The notes under the pieces were generated by a model. It was not told the DNA's origin. It was given only the letters and a program-made list of their open reading frames with translations, and did no database searches. The translations under genes and the position numbers were made by a program. This document shows, in pieces, positions 1 through 12,562 of a stretch of DNA of 64,000 nt. This stretch comes from Symmetrospora coprosmae (Eukaryota > Basidiomycota > Cystobasidiomycetes > Symmetrosporaceae): contig VUYT01000002.1 in assembly GCA_008802785.1 (NCBI GenBank), positions 868,001 to 932,000 of the forward strand, read 5' to 3'. The first letter of the stretch is position 1, and each line of letters begins with the position of its first letter.

Positions 1-1289
1 ACTGCTATAGAACGCTGTGGTCCACCACAACACGCAAGGCGCTGGTTACGACGACCGCCGCGCATACAGCTACGCGTGTGCTGGTAGAGACGCAGACTGC
101 GCAAGAGTACAGCGGGAGTGTGACCACAACGAATCCGGCGTTGACGACAACGGTGCGTTAATCCAGGCCTCGCCCGACCCCTATGCCTCAGGAGTGACGC
201 GGCGACCGAACCCTTGTCGTCTTTTGCAGGAACTATATGACGGTACAACGACAATTGTGGCTACAGCGACGGCAAGTCACACTGTACTTCATCCTTGACC
301 CTGCCCGGCTGGCTGACAAGCGCGGATCATACCACAGAGCACGGTCCTGGCCCCAGCGCCGTGCCTACCAAAGGTGCATCCAAGCAATGGCGACGGCATT
401 ACCCGCTCAAACTGGGTTGCCTCGAGTGCACATGACACGCACTTCTTCATCGACCTTCCTTTCGAGATGCAGCTCTTCAGGACCAAGCAGCGCCGTCTCT
501 ACATCTCCACTACAGGAGTGAGCTGGCTTCCGCAAGGCTTGGCATATACGAGCGCTATATTCGAACATGCTGACACGACGCGATGTGCGCATCATCGCAG
601 AACTTGGGCCTTGTACCGGGCAGCTTCCCTGGCGAATACCGAAGTAGCCTGGGCATCCCTTCGGCATCCTACAACGAGGTGAATCGCATCGAAAGCTCAC
701 GATGCGCTTCAAGAGTACTGATGATCCCTATATTCTCTCCTTTCCTCCCATAAACAGGCGCTCTTCGCCTTCTACAACCACCACTTCCTGAGTAGACAGC
801 CTTGGGTCGGAGCTTGGTGGGAGTTCACCTCGACGGGCATTGTCGTGAGTGCTCGTACAAGATGAGGATTGGACTGCACAGCCAACGAACTGATTGAGCG
901 ACTCGCACATATGAACAGATCGAATGGATTGTCTCGAATTCCAGCCAGCAAGGATACTACCAGTGGACCGTCGCGTACGACGTCAACCGCCCGGGCGTCT
1001 TTGTTATACGCTACTACCTCATTAGCGGGCCGCTGGCCAGCACCGTCATTGGAGCGCAGTCAGGTATGCTGAGCAAGCCTCTGCTCCCGAACAGGCGCGC
1101 CCGTGACGCTGAGGTGTACTTGCCTGCACTCTCTCAGATAACACTTCGGGTCCACAGACTGTCATGCGGTACACCGGCGACCCCAATCTCGTTGCCGGGC
1201 GCGTTATCGAATTCGACACTCTCGCTAACTCCATCACCGAAGGCAGGTTCAACGGCAAGTGCAGCGCCAACTACGGCTCGCTGTCGTAG
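1..1289 (+). CDS. Secreted Thr-rich adhesin-like glycoprotein, 3' part (paralogue A)
   Basis: This is the 3' portion of a multi-exon gene whose start lies left of the window; the stop is TAG at 1287-1289. The first visible exon reads as a Thr/Val/Ser-rich stalk (TTTNPALTTTVR). It is followed by an intron near 153-230, then ELYDGTTTIVATAT, then a folded domain (APAPCLP, IDLPFEMQLF, QPWVGAWWEFTSTGIV, AYDVNRPGVFVIRYYL). It ends in IEFDTLANSI and NYGSLS. Every block has a counterpart in the next gene, with introns in the same places, so the two are tandem paralogues. The Thr-rich stalk suggests heavy O-glycosylation and a cell-surface or secreted location, by analogy with the intact neighbour that has a signal peptide. 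The C-terminal domain resembles beta-sandwich surface domains of fungal adhesins, but I cannot name a family. Exact exon borders are not resolved. Confidence 0.7.
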
Positions 1290-2197
1290 CGAGAAGAATA
1301 GCCTTTCTTTCCGCCATCGACACGTCACATATACCACTCTCATGCCGATTGACATCTCATCTTGGTTGGGCGCCAACCTTTCTAGCTTCTACGGTGCGTG
1401 TGTACATTGGGGACGGGCCGCGTTGGCCTCGTGCACGCACGCTTTGCCTTCGATGGGCAATTCATTATCGGGACACAGCGAGAGCGCGATGAAGTCTCGT
1501 CGAGCTCATGGAGTAAATACAGCTCTCTGCATGAGCTTCCCTGACATTGGATGACACGCACGATTTGCGTGCCGATCTTTTCCAGTGTTCATCTGACGGC
1601 GCAGGTCTTACTCTTGGGCCTGACCCAGGTGCACTGCGAAGGTGTGCAAGAATGGCTTCGCGATCTGCAGGAAACAGGCAGCTTCTTTGGCACACCTCAC
1701 CAAGCGAGCAGCGTACAGTATGCGGGTCCATGGAGGCGCAACTCGAGTCGTGGTCGGCGCTGCACGTGCCGCCCCGCCGCGACTGCTGGGAGGTCGACAG
1801 GTCAGAGGAGACGAGACGCACGTCCAGAAAGCTGTGATGTGCATCGGCGCGGAGGAGGCTCTTGCAGAAGTCTCCTTTTATCCAACATTCCGCAATCCTT
1901 TTTTTCCCCTTGCAAACCCAGAACCTGCTCCATGCCTCACGACCCACGGACGGCCACGTGGAGAGGGGGGCACGACAGGGCCGATGGAATGCCCGGAATG
2001 ACAGAAGACTCCTCGCAAAACAAAACATGCCGCGATGGATGGGCACCGACGAGCCGTTCTGTTCCTTCCTGTCCGCCTGATTCACCGCACCCTTCCTCAC
2101 GTCCATCTCCATCAGTCAGTCAGTCTCCCCGTCCGTACCCACGCTCTTTTAGCACCCCTCTCCCAACGCCGCTGAGCCCGGGCCGCTCAAGTTCAGC
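1290..2197. other. Intergenic region between the tandem paralogues
   Basis: This is about 0.9 kb with no convincing exon. Open frames on both strands here are Arg/Ser/Pro-rich and lack any motif or paralogue match. The last 150 bp upstream of the next start are pyrimidine-rich, as expected for a fungal promoter. Confidence 0.5.
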
Positions 2198-4757
2198 ATG
2201 CTTCTCAACCACATTGGCGGCAGCCATGCCCTCTGGTGCTGCCTTACAGTCGTCGTGTCCCTCCTCCCGGCTCTCGTACTCGGCCAGGCCACAAAGACGG
2301 CCCAGATCTCATCCGCCACCGTCGCCCTCAACTCGCTCCGACCCGCCTCCGCCCGTGCATTCTGCACCTCGTACATTGGTGGCCAGCCCGTGACAGTGAG
2401 CTGGCTCTCCCGTCGGGTACCGAGCTAGCAGAGGGTCTTCCGCTGAATCCTTCTCCGCGGTGCAAAGGTTGTCTCCGCCCGAACAACTGGCGTGTTCACC
2501 AGCAATGTGGTCACGACGTGAGCACCGCGCGAGCATTGATTGCTTTGGACCGCTCCCAAGCTGAGTCCGCACGCTCCGCCAGCTCGACTGTGACGCTCGC
2601 TACGGAGACGCCGCGTCGCTCGGTGTGAGTCGGCCGAGGCTCGAATGAACCAGTCTTGCCGGCTCTATGGTGACACTCGTCTCTCCATCTCGCCCAGGAC
2701 TGTCTCTGGCACTACCACAGAGACTACTACGTGAGCCTCTTCAGCAGCGAGTGGATGCACTTCGGAGGGCTCTGGCGCTCATACAGTTCTCCTGCAGGAC
2801 AACCTGGACGCGAGCGACTCAGTACCCGGATACATCAGACGTCTACACCACCAACACGGTCACTTTGATCGAGCCAGCCTTCACAGATGAAGTGGCTGGC
2901 CAAACCACGTCTGCTCCCGTGCGTGAATGTCAGGGCTAGAAACGCCTACGGCCGTTCCGGCTGACGCTGCACCACCCGGATCCACACGCTGCAGAGCTTC
3001 ACCGAAACAGAGACCCAGCTAGTGATCGTAACAGCACCTGTAAATCAGCGCAAGCGTCGCCAGGCATCGCCCACTCCGTCCGTCCCGCCGGCGCTGTCGA
3101 AATTCACCGGCACCATCCTCAGTTCGGCTTGCAGCACGTATCTAGGGACCTCCTCGTCTACGGTCGTCTTTTCCTTCTGGACCAGCACAACGGTCGTTCC
3201 AACCTCTACGCGTGTTGTCACGTCGACAGCGCCGCCAATCACGGAGTGAGCTTCTCCGAGTGCGCCTGTTCCTGACTTTGCAAGCTCATAGCGCATCCGC
3301 TCTCACCTCTCCCAGGACCCGCTGGACGACTACGACGCGCAGGGCTCTTGTTACTACAACGGGTCAGTGCTACCTCGCTATGCAATGCAAATCTGCGCAC
3401 CGCGCAGCTGACGATTCAATCTCTCCGCTTTTGGCCTGCCAGCCCAAATGACCGCAACCCGGGTCAACGTTGACTCTGAGACCAGGACTGATTTTAGTGG
3501 AACAATGACAACTACAAATCCAGCCTTGACCACAACTGTGCGCATTAGCCGTCGACGACCGCCATCTGAACGACATACTGACGTATCCACCACATTTACG
3601 TTTAACAGAGTCTCTACGATGGCGTGACAACCAAGACTACGACCGCAACAGTCAGTTCAATGACTCGTCTCGCACTTCTCCTTATCTACTTGCTCGCTAC
3701 TAATTGTGGATGCTCTCTTTCAGACGACCATCTATACACCGGCGCCCTGCTTGCCCACCATCTTCCCCGAGGGCGGAACCGGCGTCACGCAATCGCAATG
3801 GCAGAATCAGTTTGTGGATGACTCCTCCTTCAACATCGATCTCCCCTTCGAGATGCAGATGTTTAACACGAGAAGCCGGCAACTTTACGTCACCTCGAAC
3901 TCAGTGCGCCTCTGGTAGTCTGATTGGTGCCTTGACCCGAGTCCAGTACTGACTGGCATCACCTTCGGCAGATTGTGGGCCTTATCCGCGGTAGCTGGCC
4001 GGAAGATTTTCAGCGTCGTGACTTGCCTGCGAACACCTTCAATGCTGCCATCTTGTGGGTTTTGCGGTACCGCCGGCAAGGCCTGTCGCGACGACGCTAA
4101 TCTATTCATGTCCTGACCCTACAGCGCCTTCTGGGACGATCTCGCCATGGCACAACAGCCTTGGCAGGGTGTTTGGTGGCAGTTCACCAGTACTGGCATT
4201 GTGGTGGGTCATCGAGCCCAATCAGGAAGAGTTCCTATACCCAGCACCAGACTGACTCGGCGACTATCCACTTGGTGACTTTAGATTGAATGGATTCAGA
4301 CCCATCTCGGCTCCTATGATCAGTTCTACCACTACTCCATCGCTTACGATATTCGCAGGCCCGGGTAGGTGCAGGTTCCTTCACGCCAAGGGGTCCCACC
4401 CGAGCTGCTGTAATGGACCCAGGGCTAAAATGAACGTCAATGTGCAGCGTTTTTACCATTCGCTACTATTCAATGAACCAGGGATTCGCACAGTCCATCA
4501 TTGGTGCCCAGTCTGGTCCGTTACCTTGGGCACCTGCTCCCGTCCTAGCAGCCCAGTCCCAGCCATGCTGACCGTGCTTCTTCCATTGGCCACGCGCCAA
4601 TACAATAGACACAAGCAATGGCCAGATTGTCATTCCGTACAACAAGGGTCCTGACAGCACCAACAAGCGCATCATTGAATTCGATACGATCCGCAACTCG
4701 GTCATCGACGCCGAATTCAACGGGCGGTGCACGCCCAACTACGGCTGGCTGTCGTAG
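2198..4757 (+). CDS. Secreted Thr-rich adhesin-like glycoprotein (paralogue B)
   Basis: The gene starts at ATG 2198 with a clear signal peptide (hydrophobic core CCLTVVVSLLPALVLG, cleavage likely before QATKT) and stops at 4755-4757. At least eight short introns interrupt it. After the signal come Thr/Ser-rich segments, a dibasic NQRKRRQ stretch near 3042-3062 that looks like a Kex2-type processing site, and a long Thr/Ser/Val stalk (STTVVPTSTRVVTSTAPP). Next are the conserved blocks TTTNPALTTTVR, SLYDGVTTKTTT, TPAPCLPTIFPEGGTG, NIDLPFEMQMF, QPWQGVWWQFTSTGIV and SIAYDIRRPG. It ends in IIEFDTIRNSV and NYGWLS. The layout (signal, processing site, O-glycosylated stalk, C-terminal domain) fits a secreted or wall-associated adhesin or effector. 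No GPI signal is visible. Function is inferred from architecture only. Confidence 0.75.
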
Positions 4758-4948
4758 CGACACGGATAAGCAGTCCCTTCCCTGTTATTCATTCCAAGAT
4801 ATCGGACATCACGTCACCGCTTTTCTCTTTGGGCGCGCTTTCTAGCTTCTTCGTTGTGGTAGTGGGCCGCAGCCTCATTCACGAGCAGTTTTTTGGATTG
4901 GGCGATGCACTATCGGGGGCGATGACATGTTCCCTACAAGGCACGTTT

Positions 4949-5623
4949 CTACACGGCGTTTTGCGTGACTGCCTTTGCCGTTTCTGTGACATGTACGAGC
5001 TGGTCGCGGACCTCGTCCAGCCTCGCCTTGACCACGCGTGGGATCTTGTCTTCCATCGGCAAGGCCTCCAGCTTCTTCAGGAGGTCAGCGCTGGCCGGCA
5101 AGCTCTTTACGATCTTGACGTCCGTCTTGCCTTGTAGATTGCGCTCGACTTCGTCCTGCTCCTCCTGCGGGAAGCCGCCGCCGATGAAGAGGGCTTTCGG
5201 CTTTGGCTCGGTGAGGCCCTCGAGCTCGGAGTAGACCTCGTCAGGCGTGATGAACATCTTGATGACTTCGTAGTCGGGTCGCAAGAAGGCCGCGACGGCT
5301 GCATGCACAGGAAGCTGCCTACTTCAGACCCCAGCGACGTGCACGGCGAGCGGGGTTGCAGCACGCACTCGTCTCGCCAAACTTGCGATCTTTCCCGAGG
5401 ATCGCGATGGGGATCCCCGTCAGTGCGCTATCGACAGGCACGCCTTCGTTCTTGATCTTGGTCTTGTCCCATCCTGTTTCGCACACCCGAGGCGATGTCA
5501 GGATCTCGGCCTTGGAAGCGGTGACGTCGGGCCCGGGGCTCGTGTCGCTGGCTCACCTCGGTCGGCGCCGAGCATGGACGCCTTGTCGAGCTCATCTCCC
5601 TGTGGCTGCGGCGGATTGTTCAT
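4949..5623 (-). CDS. Conserved-looking small protein of unknown function (173 aa)
   Basis: Three exons on the minus strand, 5623..5557, 5473..5369 and 5298..4949, add to 522 nt in frame. The joins give GADRG-WDKTKIKN and KFGET-TVAAFLRPDYEV. The protein starts MNNPPQPQGDELDKAS. It has a soluble alpha/beta pattern (IPIAILGKDRK, YEVIKMFITPDEVYSEL, PKALFIGGGFPQEEQ, DVKIVKSLP) and ends in a charged helix (VVKARLDEVRDQLVHV). There is no signal peptide or membrane segment. I do not recognise the family. The GGGFP turn after a hydrophobic strand could be a nucleotide or phosphate loop, but that is a guess. Its stop lies about 190 bp from the stop of the convergent paralogue B gene. Confidence 0.75.
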
Positions 5624-5807
5624 GGTGTTCTGGCTTGAGCGCAAGCGATATTGAGATTGTCTTCCGGTGGGCGAGAGCAGACCGGTCCCGTCGATCTGCG
5701 GGGCAGCTCCGAGCTAGAAGGACGTACAGGGCTACGCAAGAACTGCCTTGAGGCGCATATGCTACACGAATCGCTACTAGCTATATATCAGCACATTCCC
5801 TATGACA

Positions 5808-7784
5808 TCAAGCAAAGTCATGCACCCGGATAGAGTCCCTTCCCACCGCTACGATCCTGCTGCTGTCTAGCCCGACCCAGCTGCACCGATCCTGCTCTTG
5901 CTCCACCTCGTTCGCGCCGACACTACTGCTCGACGTCTGCCTGACCGTGACATTACTCTGCCATGCCTTTGTGCTATGGCTACTCGCAGGCTCCTCATCA
6001 TCGTCATCGTCGCTCGTCGGCTCGCATCCTGCACCAGGCGCCAGATCCCACACCTTGACGCCATCCCGGCCCGTGCTGACGCACCGCCCGTTCGAGACGT
6101 TGACGGCGTCCACGCCAGCCGTGTGCCCGAACAGGGTGTGAACGTGCCGCAGCTTGAGCGGGAAATCACGCAGCTTGGCGGGAGAAGCGGACTCGAGCAC
6201 GGGCCCAGACGCAGCTGAGTGCTGACCCGGGACCGAAGCATCGACGATCCGGTAAACGGAGATGGTGTTGTCACTTTTGCTCGCGACGATGAAGGGGCCG
6301 TCCTGCTCGATAGACGTGACGATGGCCTGCTGGTGATCGGGCGAGGTGGATGGCGGAAGGGAGTGCCCGTCTACGAACAACTGCGAGCCTCGTGGCGGTA
6401 AGGGCGCGACGGATGGCGGGACGGCGATAGCGCTCCTCGCGAGCACTCGTAGCCGCGGCGAGCGAGTCCTGCCTTTCTTGCTGTCGGACACCTCCGGGAT
6501 GTGAATATCGACGACCTGGACGCCGACCGTGAACGCCGAGGGATAGTACGGCGTGGCCGAAGCCATAGTGAGGCGGAAGTCTCTGACTGTCTTGTTTGTG
6601 GATGAATGAACAGGTTCGAGCTTGATGACCATGGGCGCGAAGCACATGTATGACCGCACGGTCGGCTGCGAAGCCGTCAACTGCAAAGGAGAGTGCTCTT
6701 TTTCTGCTTTGTCCTCCTCCAACAGGCGGAAGCGTATAGAGCAGTCGCTGGAAGCTGTGACGAGCAGCGGCGAGTGGAATCGCGCCATGGTGACCGTCCT
6801 GCCTGTGCTGTGACTGCTAAAGTACTCCTCCGTGAAGCTTAGCGGTGAAATTGCGTTCGGGAAGTCTAGGCCGCGAATGCGGAAGATACTAAAATGTCCT
6901 GATGAGTAGAAGACGGCGAGGCGTACACCTTGGTTCGTATTGGCGATCGGCGCGTCGTCAAATCGCATCTCGGTGATGCTCAGCCGTCGGCTGGGCGAGA
7001 CACCCTGCATGCCGGGCGAAATGATGGAAGCTACCGGAGCCAGGGTGGACACGACTTGAGTTCCAGATGATGCCGTGAAGATGTCGACAGCCGGCGCGGG
7101 CGATGCGGCGCGCCTCGCAACGAGGTAGAAACGATTCTGCCAGAGAACCCGAGGTGACCGCGACGCGGTCCGTCCTGACCCTTGATCCGCCTGGGAAATC
7201 GCACCACACAGTTGCTGCACTTCCCCATCTCCATCTCCGTTTCCAACCCCACTTGTGTCGCCCGCCTGCTCGTTGTCCTCCATTGCCAGGCTACACGGCG
7301 CATCCGGCAGGATGGACGATCGCAACGACAGCTGCGTCGTGCGCGCATTGCCGGTGCTCCAGTTGTGCGCGACGCGAAACAGCTCCTTCCACGTCTTTGT
7401 GCCTGCATCCTGCCCTGTTCTGCCAGTCGAAGGGCCTGTCGATGCCTGTGTGCTGCGCCTTCGCCGACGGCGTCCATCGACGGCGAAGTGGCGCAAGTAC
7501 AGGATGCGCCAGAGCTGCGGGGCAGCGCCAGAATCAGCAGGCTATCAGGGACGCATCAATCCAGCGCATCCACCCACCTGATCATCTGTCGCGAGCCTGT
7601 TGAGGTGCCTGCTCGTCTCTGCGACGGTCAAGAGATCCGCGACCTCAAGCTCGCCGAGGCACTGCAGGATGAGCTCGTCCGACAAGCTTTCCAGCCGGCG
7701 GGAGGATGCATTGGACGCCTTGACGCGCTTGGACTGTCGTATAGATACACCTCCGCCATCTTGCTGCTGATGCTTCCGCTTCAT
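5808..7784 (-). CDS. F-box protein with C-terminal beta-propeller repeats (637 aa)
   Basis: Exon 1 (7784..7578) encodes a Lys/Gln-rich start followed by an F-box (LESLSDELILQCLGELEVADLLTV, in which hydrophobic positions and the LSDEL start match the family, about residues 30-70). A 63-nt intron leads to exon 2 (7514..5808), starting LWRILYLRHF. The exon lengths total 1914 nt, in frame. The rest of the protein has WD40-like blades: SLRSS, MARFHSPLLVTASSDCSIRF, and HTLFGHTAGVDAVNVSNGRCVSTGRDGVKVWDL near the C-terminus, ending SRIVAVGRDSIRVHDFA. F-box plus propeller proteins act as substrate receptors of SCF ubiquitin ligases: the F-box binds Skp1 and the propeller binds the target. The substrate is unknown. 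The ATG at 7784 is the first in-frame ATG. Confidence 0.85.
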
Positions 7785-8153
7785 CGTCGACAATGTGGAT
7801 AGTGCATCAGAGGGTAAGGACAGGGGGCAGCGGCCAGCTGACTGCCACGGCGACCTTTGAGCTCCGGACAGCCTCTCGCAAACCCTGCATCACAGATACC
7901 CATCGCACTTTACCACTACTGACCTGGTTGCTGTCCTAGGCCGCATCCTTTGCATCCGAACGTGTTCGGGCTGCCTCGCCGTTCACGGCTAGCAAGAAGC
8001 CCCGCTCGAACTTAGCATCCGCAAAGCTCCGAGAGAGAACTACACAACCCCAGCAAGCGGTACAAGCCCATCCATCTGCCCCTTCTACGCATCGCATCCT
8101 CCCTCTCCGTCCGCTCGCGCGCCTTTCTCCTCACTTGCCGCCACTTCCGGACC
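7785..8153. promoter_or_regulatory. Divergent promoter region, F-box gene / amine oxidase gene
   Basis: These 369 bp separate two divergently transcribed starts. There is no open frame of note and no clear TATA box. CT-rich tracts precede the plus-strand start. Confidence 0.4.
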
Positions 8154-9566
8154 ATGTCGCCGACGACACCTCCCGTCCTCATCGTAGGCGCCGGCTTCGC
8201 TGGTGCAGCTGCAGCTCTCCGCCTCTCCGAGCACGGCATCCGCTCTGTCGTCCTCGAGGCGCAGGACCGCATCGGCGGGCGCGTACAGACCGTCCAGCTG
8301 CCAGGCGGCTACAGCATCGACTTCGGCGCGAGCAACGTCCACGGCTATCAGCGTGCTGAGAACCCTGCGCGCCGCCTCGCAGAGAAGGTCGGCGTGGAGC
8401 TGCACGTACCAAAGCCGGAAGGCGGGCTTGTCTTCGGCACAGATGGCAAGCTACTATCCAGAGAGCAGGTTGCGGAGATTCAGGCCGAGATAGCCAAGAT
8501 CCTCGCTGAGCGCGAGCCGGAACAGGGCGAGGACATCTCGCTCGGAAAGCGTGTCATAGAGCAACTGCAGAGCACCTCGCCTGAAGCGGAGGCACTGGCC
8601 CGCACAGCCGAGATTGGCGCAGGCATGCCGCTCGAGCACATCTCTGCTCGCTATTGGAAGACGGAGCGTGGCTTCGCTGGGGTGGACGCACTCCCTGTCG
8701 GTGGCTACAGGGAGATCATCGACAAGGCTCTTAAGAAAAGCGAGGCCGAGGTCAAGCTTAACACGGAGATCGAGCACGTCGAGCAGACAGAGTCGGGCGT
8801 CAAGCTCCGTACGGTTGCCGGCGAGACTTACGAAGCCTCTCACGTGTAGGTGACCTTCTCGGCTCTGTGGAGCAGACACGTAGCTGACTTTCGCCTGCTC
8901 AGGATCCTCACGGTACCGGTCGCCGTCCTGCAGACAGGCAGAATCGCATTCCAACCAGCCCTCCCCTCGGCCCGGACAGACTTGCTGGAACGAGTGTCCG
9001 TCGGCTCGCTCGACAAGTTCAGTCTCCTCTATTCCACTGTCTGGTGGCCATCCCAAGTCGCCAACTTTGTCCTGCTGCCCAGCTCAAGTAGCGAGATCAG
9101 CCCAAAATCCTCCGTGACCGACATTCTCGAAAGCACCACGATAATGGTTGCCAACATGCATGCGCTCTCACCGCAGAAGCCGCCCGTGCTCCTCGTGTAC
9201 CTTCCCACGAAGGCGGCGGGGGAGATGGAGAAGTTCAGCGATGCGGACGCCACCCGACCCATCCACGACTATGTTGTCAGCCGATTGGCAGTTGTCGCAG
9301 AGGCAGAGGTGACAGCTCCGATCGAGGGCAGGATGGTGAGGTGGAAAGCGGACAGGTTTGCACTCGGCGCAACGACGTCGCCATTCGCGATTGGCAAGGA
9401 CGCCAAGCCGGATGACCTGGATGAGCTCGGTCGAGCGCTGTGGGAAGGCAGACTGGGGTTTGCGGGCGAGGGAACCGACAGACACCTGCGAGGAAGCGTG
9501 GTGGGAGCGGTAGCAAGCGGGGAGAGGGAGGCAGAGAGGCTCGCGAACTTGCTCAAGGGCCAGTAG
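8154..9566 (+). CDS. FAD-dependent amine oxidase (polyamine oxidase type, 451 aa)
   Basis: Two exons, 8154..8845 and 8903..9566, total 1356 nt in frame; the join reads EASHV-ILTVPVAVL. The N-terminus is a Rossmann dinucleotide fold with the GxGxxG motif (VLIVGAGFAGAAAALRL) and the acidic strand end (VVLEAQDRIGGRV), followed by the GGR-type motif of flavin amine oxidases. The C-terminus carries the second FAD contact, FAGEGTDRHLRGSVVGAV, where family members have an ExT/D-G-A helix. The middle holds substrate-domain segments (GVDALPVGGYREIIDKAL). Members oxidise polyamines or other primary and secondary amines, producing H2O2. A peroxisomal C-terminal SKL-type signal is absent (it ends LLKGQ) and no signal peptide is present, so it is probably cytosolic. 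Substrate cannot be told from sequence. Confidence 0.9.
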
Positions 9567-9763
9567 ACCACTGTGAGGAGACGTGTAACCTTGCGCGGCC
9601 TTTCGCACGGTTCATAGCTGTGAAATGCAAGATACATAGTAATGTGCGATCACCTTTACCTTTTCTCCCTCCTGGCACCCTTTCTGTGCTTCCCTTCCCT
9701 TCATTTCTCCTTCTCTCTCCTTTGCTGAGCTTACCGCTGACCCGCGAAATCGGATTCCCGCAT

Positions 9764-12562
9764 CTACCAGTCCCAACGCTTCTGGTTGTAGCGGTTAAGG
9801 GCTTCCGGGACAGTGGTGTTGACGGGAGCGCTGGCGCTGACAGAGGACGACATCATCGTGCTCGATGGGAGAGGTGGGGCAGTGGTCGTGTGAGTCGTGT
9901 CGGCCGGGCCGGTGGACGAGCTCGTGGCATTGAGCTTGGAGCCATCGTAGATGGCGAGTCCCTGGATGGTACGCTGGAACAGAGCCAGAGCAGCGACAGG
10001 CTGATAGTACGGGACCTCGTGTCCAGCCTCGTAGATGCGCGTGAAGGAGAAGTTGCCGTACTCCCGGCTCTCGCCGTACTGCACGCCATCGACCGTCATT
10101 GGTGCGTAGCCGGCTTGGCGGAACTGCTCAGAGTGCGTGTAGTTCAGGTTGAGAGAGACGGCCTGGCCGCCGAACCAGTTGCAAATGTAGTCGGCGTCTC
10201 CGCTGTGGCGAAAGAGCCGAGAATCGTCAGCTTTGACTTCGGCAAGCGGTAAGCGAAAGACTTCAAATGACGTACTAGATGAGCGAGACACGGACGCCAT
10301 TGGACAGAAGCATCTCGAGGTCCTTCTTGCCATCGTCGTACACGAAGTCTGCACAAGCGAGGATGCGTCAGCCAAGCCTCGTAATTTGGAGCGCGGAGAG
10401 CCACAGGAAACGAACCTCCAGTCTGCTGGAACGCCCAGTAAATGTCCGAGTTGGCAGTAGTGTAGTTGACGTCGGTGCCAAGTGCCGCTTGCGTGGCAGG
10501 CAGGTTGAGCCCTGTAGGTCAGACTCGGTCAGCCCGGAACGCCACCGAGACGACGGCAAGGACCTACAATCGGCAAAGTAGTCCTGTGGTCCAGTAGTAT
10601 CATCGTACGGGTGTCGGATATCGTACACGCCTCGACTTTTCGCATGAGAGAAAGGCGTCAGACGAAGTCCGTGTGCCCAGAATTGTGATAGGCCGATCCA
10701 CGTACCCTCCGTACGAATAGTACACGCCCTCGACAGCATCCCTGCGGGCAGATAACGCTCAGCTGCGTTCACAGTACAATGCAGCTGTGCATCTCACCGG
10801 CAAAGGTTTGCAGCCTCAGTACAAAGCGCCAGCTCGCCGGCTGTCGTCCGGTTGGTCTCGCGGCATAGGGCAACCCTGCGGGAACGAGGCAAGCCCATCA
10901 GCACATTGCAGACCCGATCACTTCGTCTCTTTGAAACGCACTGATCCTCGCATCCGTTCACCATAGAATTACTGAACTTTTGTCGGCAGCGGCAGGAGAG
11001 CGATAGTTGCCCGGAATTCGAGTGGAGGTGAGTGGGACAAGCGCAGGTCAGCGCGAGCAGGCTTGGGCCCATAATTCTATCCCGCATATACCTTAGCATA
11101 GCTATAGACGGTGTCGTTGTACGCCTTGATGCCATAACTATTATTCCATGCAAGAAGGATCAGCACGCTTTCCCGTCGCCTGCTCCAGTCCGCCGGGGTG
11201 GATCTCGACGTACGTGTTGTTCACAGCAAACTCCGGGTAATACGGGGCTTGCGTTGCTTCGTCAATGATGCCATTAATGATGAGCAAATTGCCCATGCGC
11301 CTCCATTCGGCACCAGGAGCAATCAGTCATCGGAACGGACGCGGGTATGCGCAGACGTCAGGCCGTAACACACAGCTCTGTTCCCTTTCGCTTGCCTTCC
11401 CGGACCTTCTCGTTCTCCTCAGTGAAGGTCTGAAAAAATACAGGGCCATAGCGACCTCCATACGATCTGCAGTGGCGCGCGAGACGTCAGTGTGGGAGCG
11501 AGCGATAGCGGTGCAAAAAGGAGCGGGGCCTTACTCAGTTGCGATATTGAATTCCTTGGACTGGACGTTGTTGTCAATCTCAGGCAGGACCCCAATGAGC
11601 GTCTGGATAGCCTCGTAAGCGGCGTAGGCGGCCTGCTGAGTCGTTGAAGTGTAATGTCCCGTCTTGTCATAAGGATAGCGTCCATCGACGCCGGCCACAC
11701 TGGAGTTGACGAATTCGCCAGTGATGGGACCGAGGGCTATGAGCGGACGAAGCAGACGTTCAGCTTTCGATTGAGTAAAAGCGAAACATGCAGAATCGCC
11801 CTACTTCCGCCGGCCTTCTCGGCGTAAGAGAATCCAACGCCTGTAGGCTGGCTCAAAAAGATAAAGTGGCTGAATTCCGTCCATGAGTATGGGTTCAGCA
11901 TGGGCTCGAGGTTCTCCGAGATGTTGCATGGTCCGAGTTCCTGGTAGAGACCTGGCGAGAGATGCAGATCGGACCGTTAGTGCGCTTCGACGTGCATCTC
12001 AGCAGATGCAACAGAACCCCACCGATGCTGCTGTCGGAGCCTGTCGAGTTAATTCGAACGTCCAGTCAGAAAGGTCGAGGGGCATGCTGAATGGTCAAGC
12101 TAGATGAGACCGCTCACCGGGACCACCGTTCGTCCACATCGTGATGGGAGCGGTCTCCGGGTTGTTCCTGGCCGTAAAGAATTGGAACCAGGTGTGCATG
12201 TCGTCTGCGAGGTCGACATAGCCGGAGATGGAGCGAGTACCGGGGCTGGTCTCGCAGAGCTTGTTCTCCTTGTACCGGATCGTGTGGCCATTAGGCGTCT
12301 TGAGCGTGGTCTGACTGCAGGTGGGAAGGTGCGCAGGAAGTACAGCGTCAGCACTGGAGCTTCGGAGGGCGTGTTGAGTGGGGACGTACTTCTTGACATC
12401 GGCCGGCAGCTGTCGCTTGGCGAGGACCTGCTCCGGATAGACGAAGCCTCGCTCAGAGGGAGGGCTGGGGACGCGAGAGCGGCCGGGCAGGTCCTTCTTG
12501 GCTTGGATGCCAGCTGTCAGGGTTGTAAGGCCCAGGAGGAAGGTGGTGGCGAATGCGACCAT
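9764..12562 (-). CDS. Secreted serine carboxypeptidase (peptidase S10, S1-like)
   Basis: The minus-strand gene starts at 12562 with a signal peptide (MVAFATTFLLGLTTLTAGIQA) and has about ten short introns. The nucleophile motif is split by an intron: TMWTNGGPG precedes it, GSDSSIG follows near 12030. Further S10 landmarks are the LGPC..NLEPMLNPYSW block, IFLSQPTGVGFSYAE (near 11850), the Asp box GDADYICNW (near 10190), and the His box YEAGHEVPYYQP (near 10010). The protein ends in a Thr/Ser/Pro-rich tail and QKRWDW. The enzyme removes C-terminal residues from peptides, probably in the vacuole or outside the cell. A CTATATAG box at 12677-12684, about 115 bp upstream of the start, may be its TATA element. 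A precise exon map was not completed. Confidence 0.9.

Noticed and set aside
1465-2393. Open frames of 215 and 280 codons on both strands between the paralogues
   Set aside because: They overlap each other, have Arg/Ser/Pro-rich composition, and show neither motif nor splice support.
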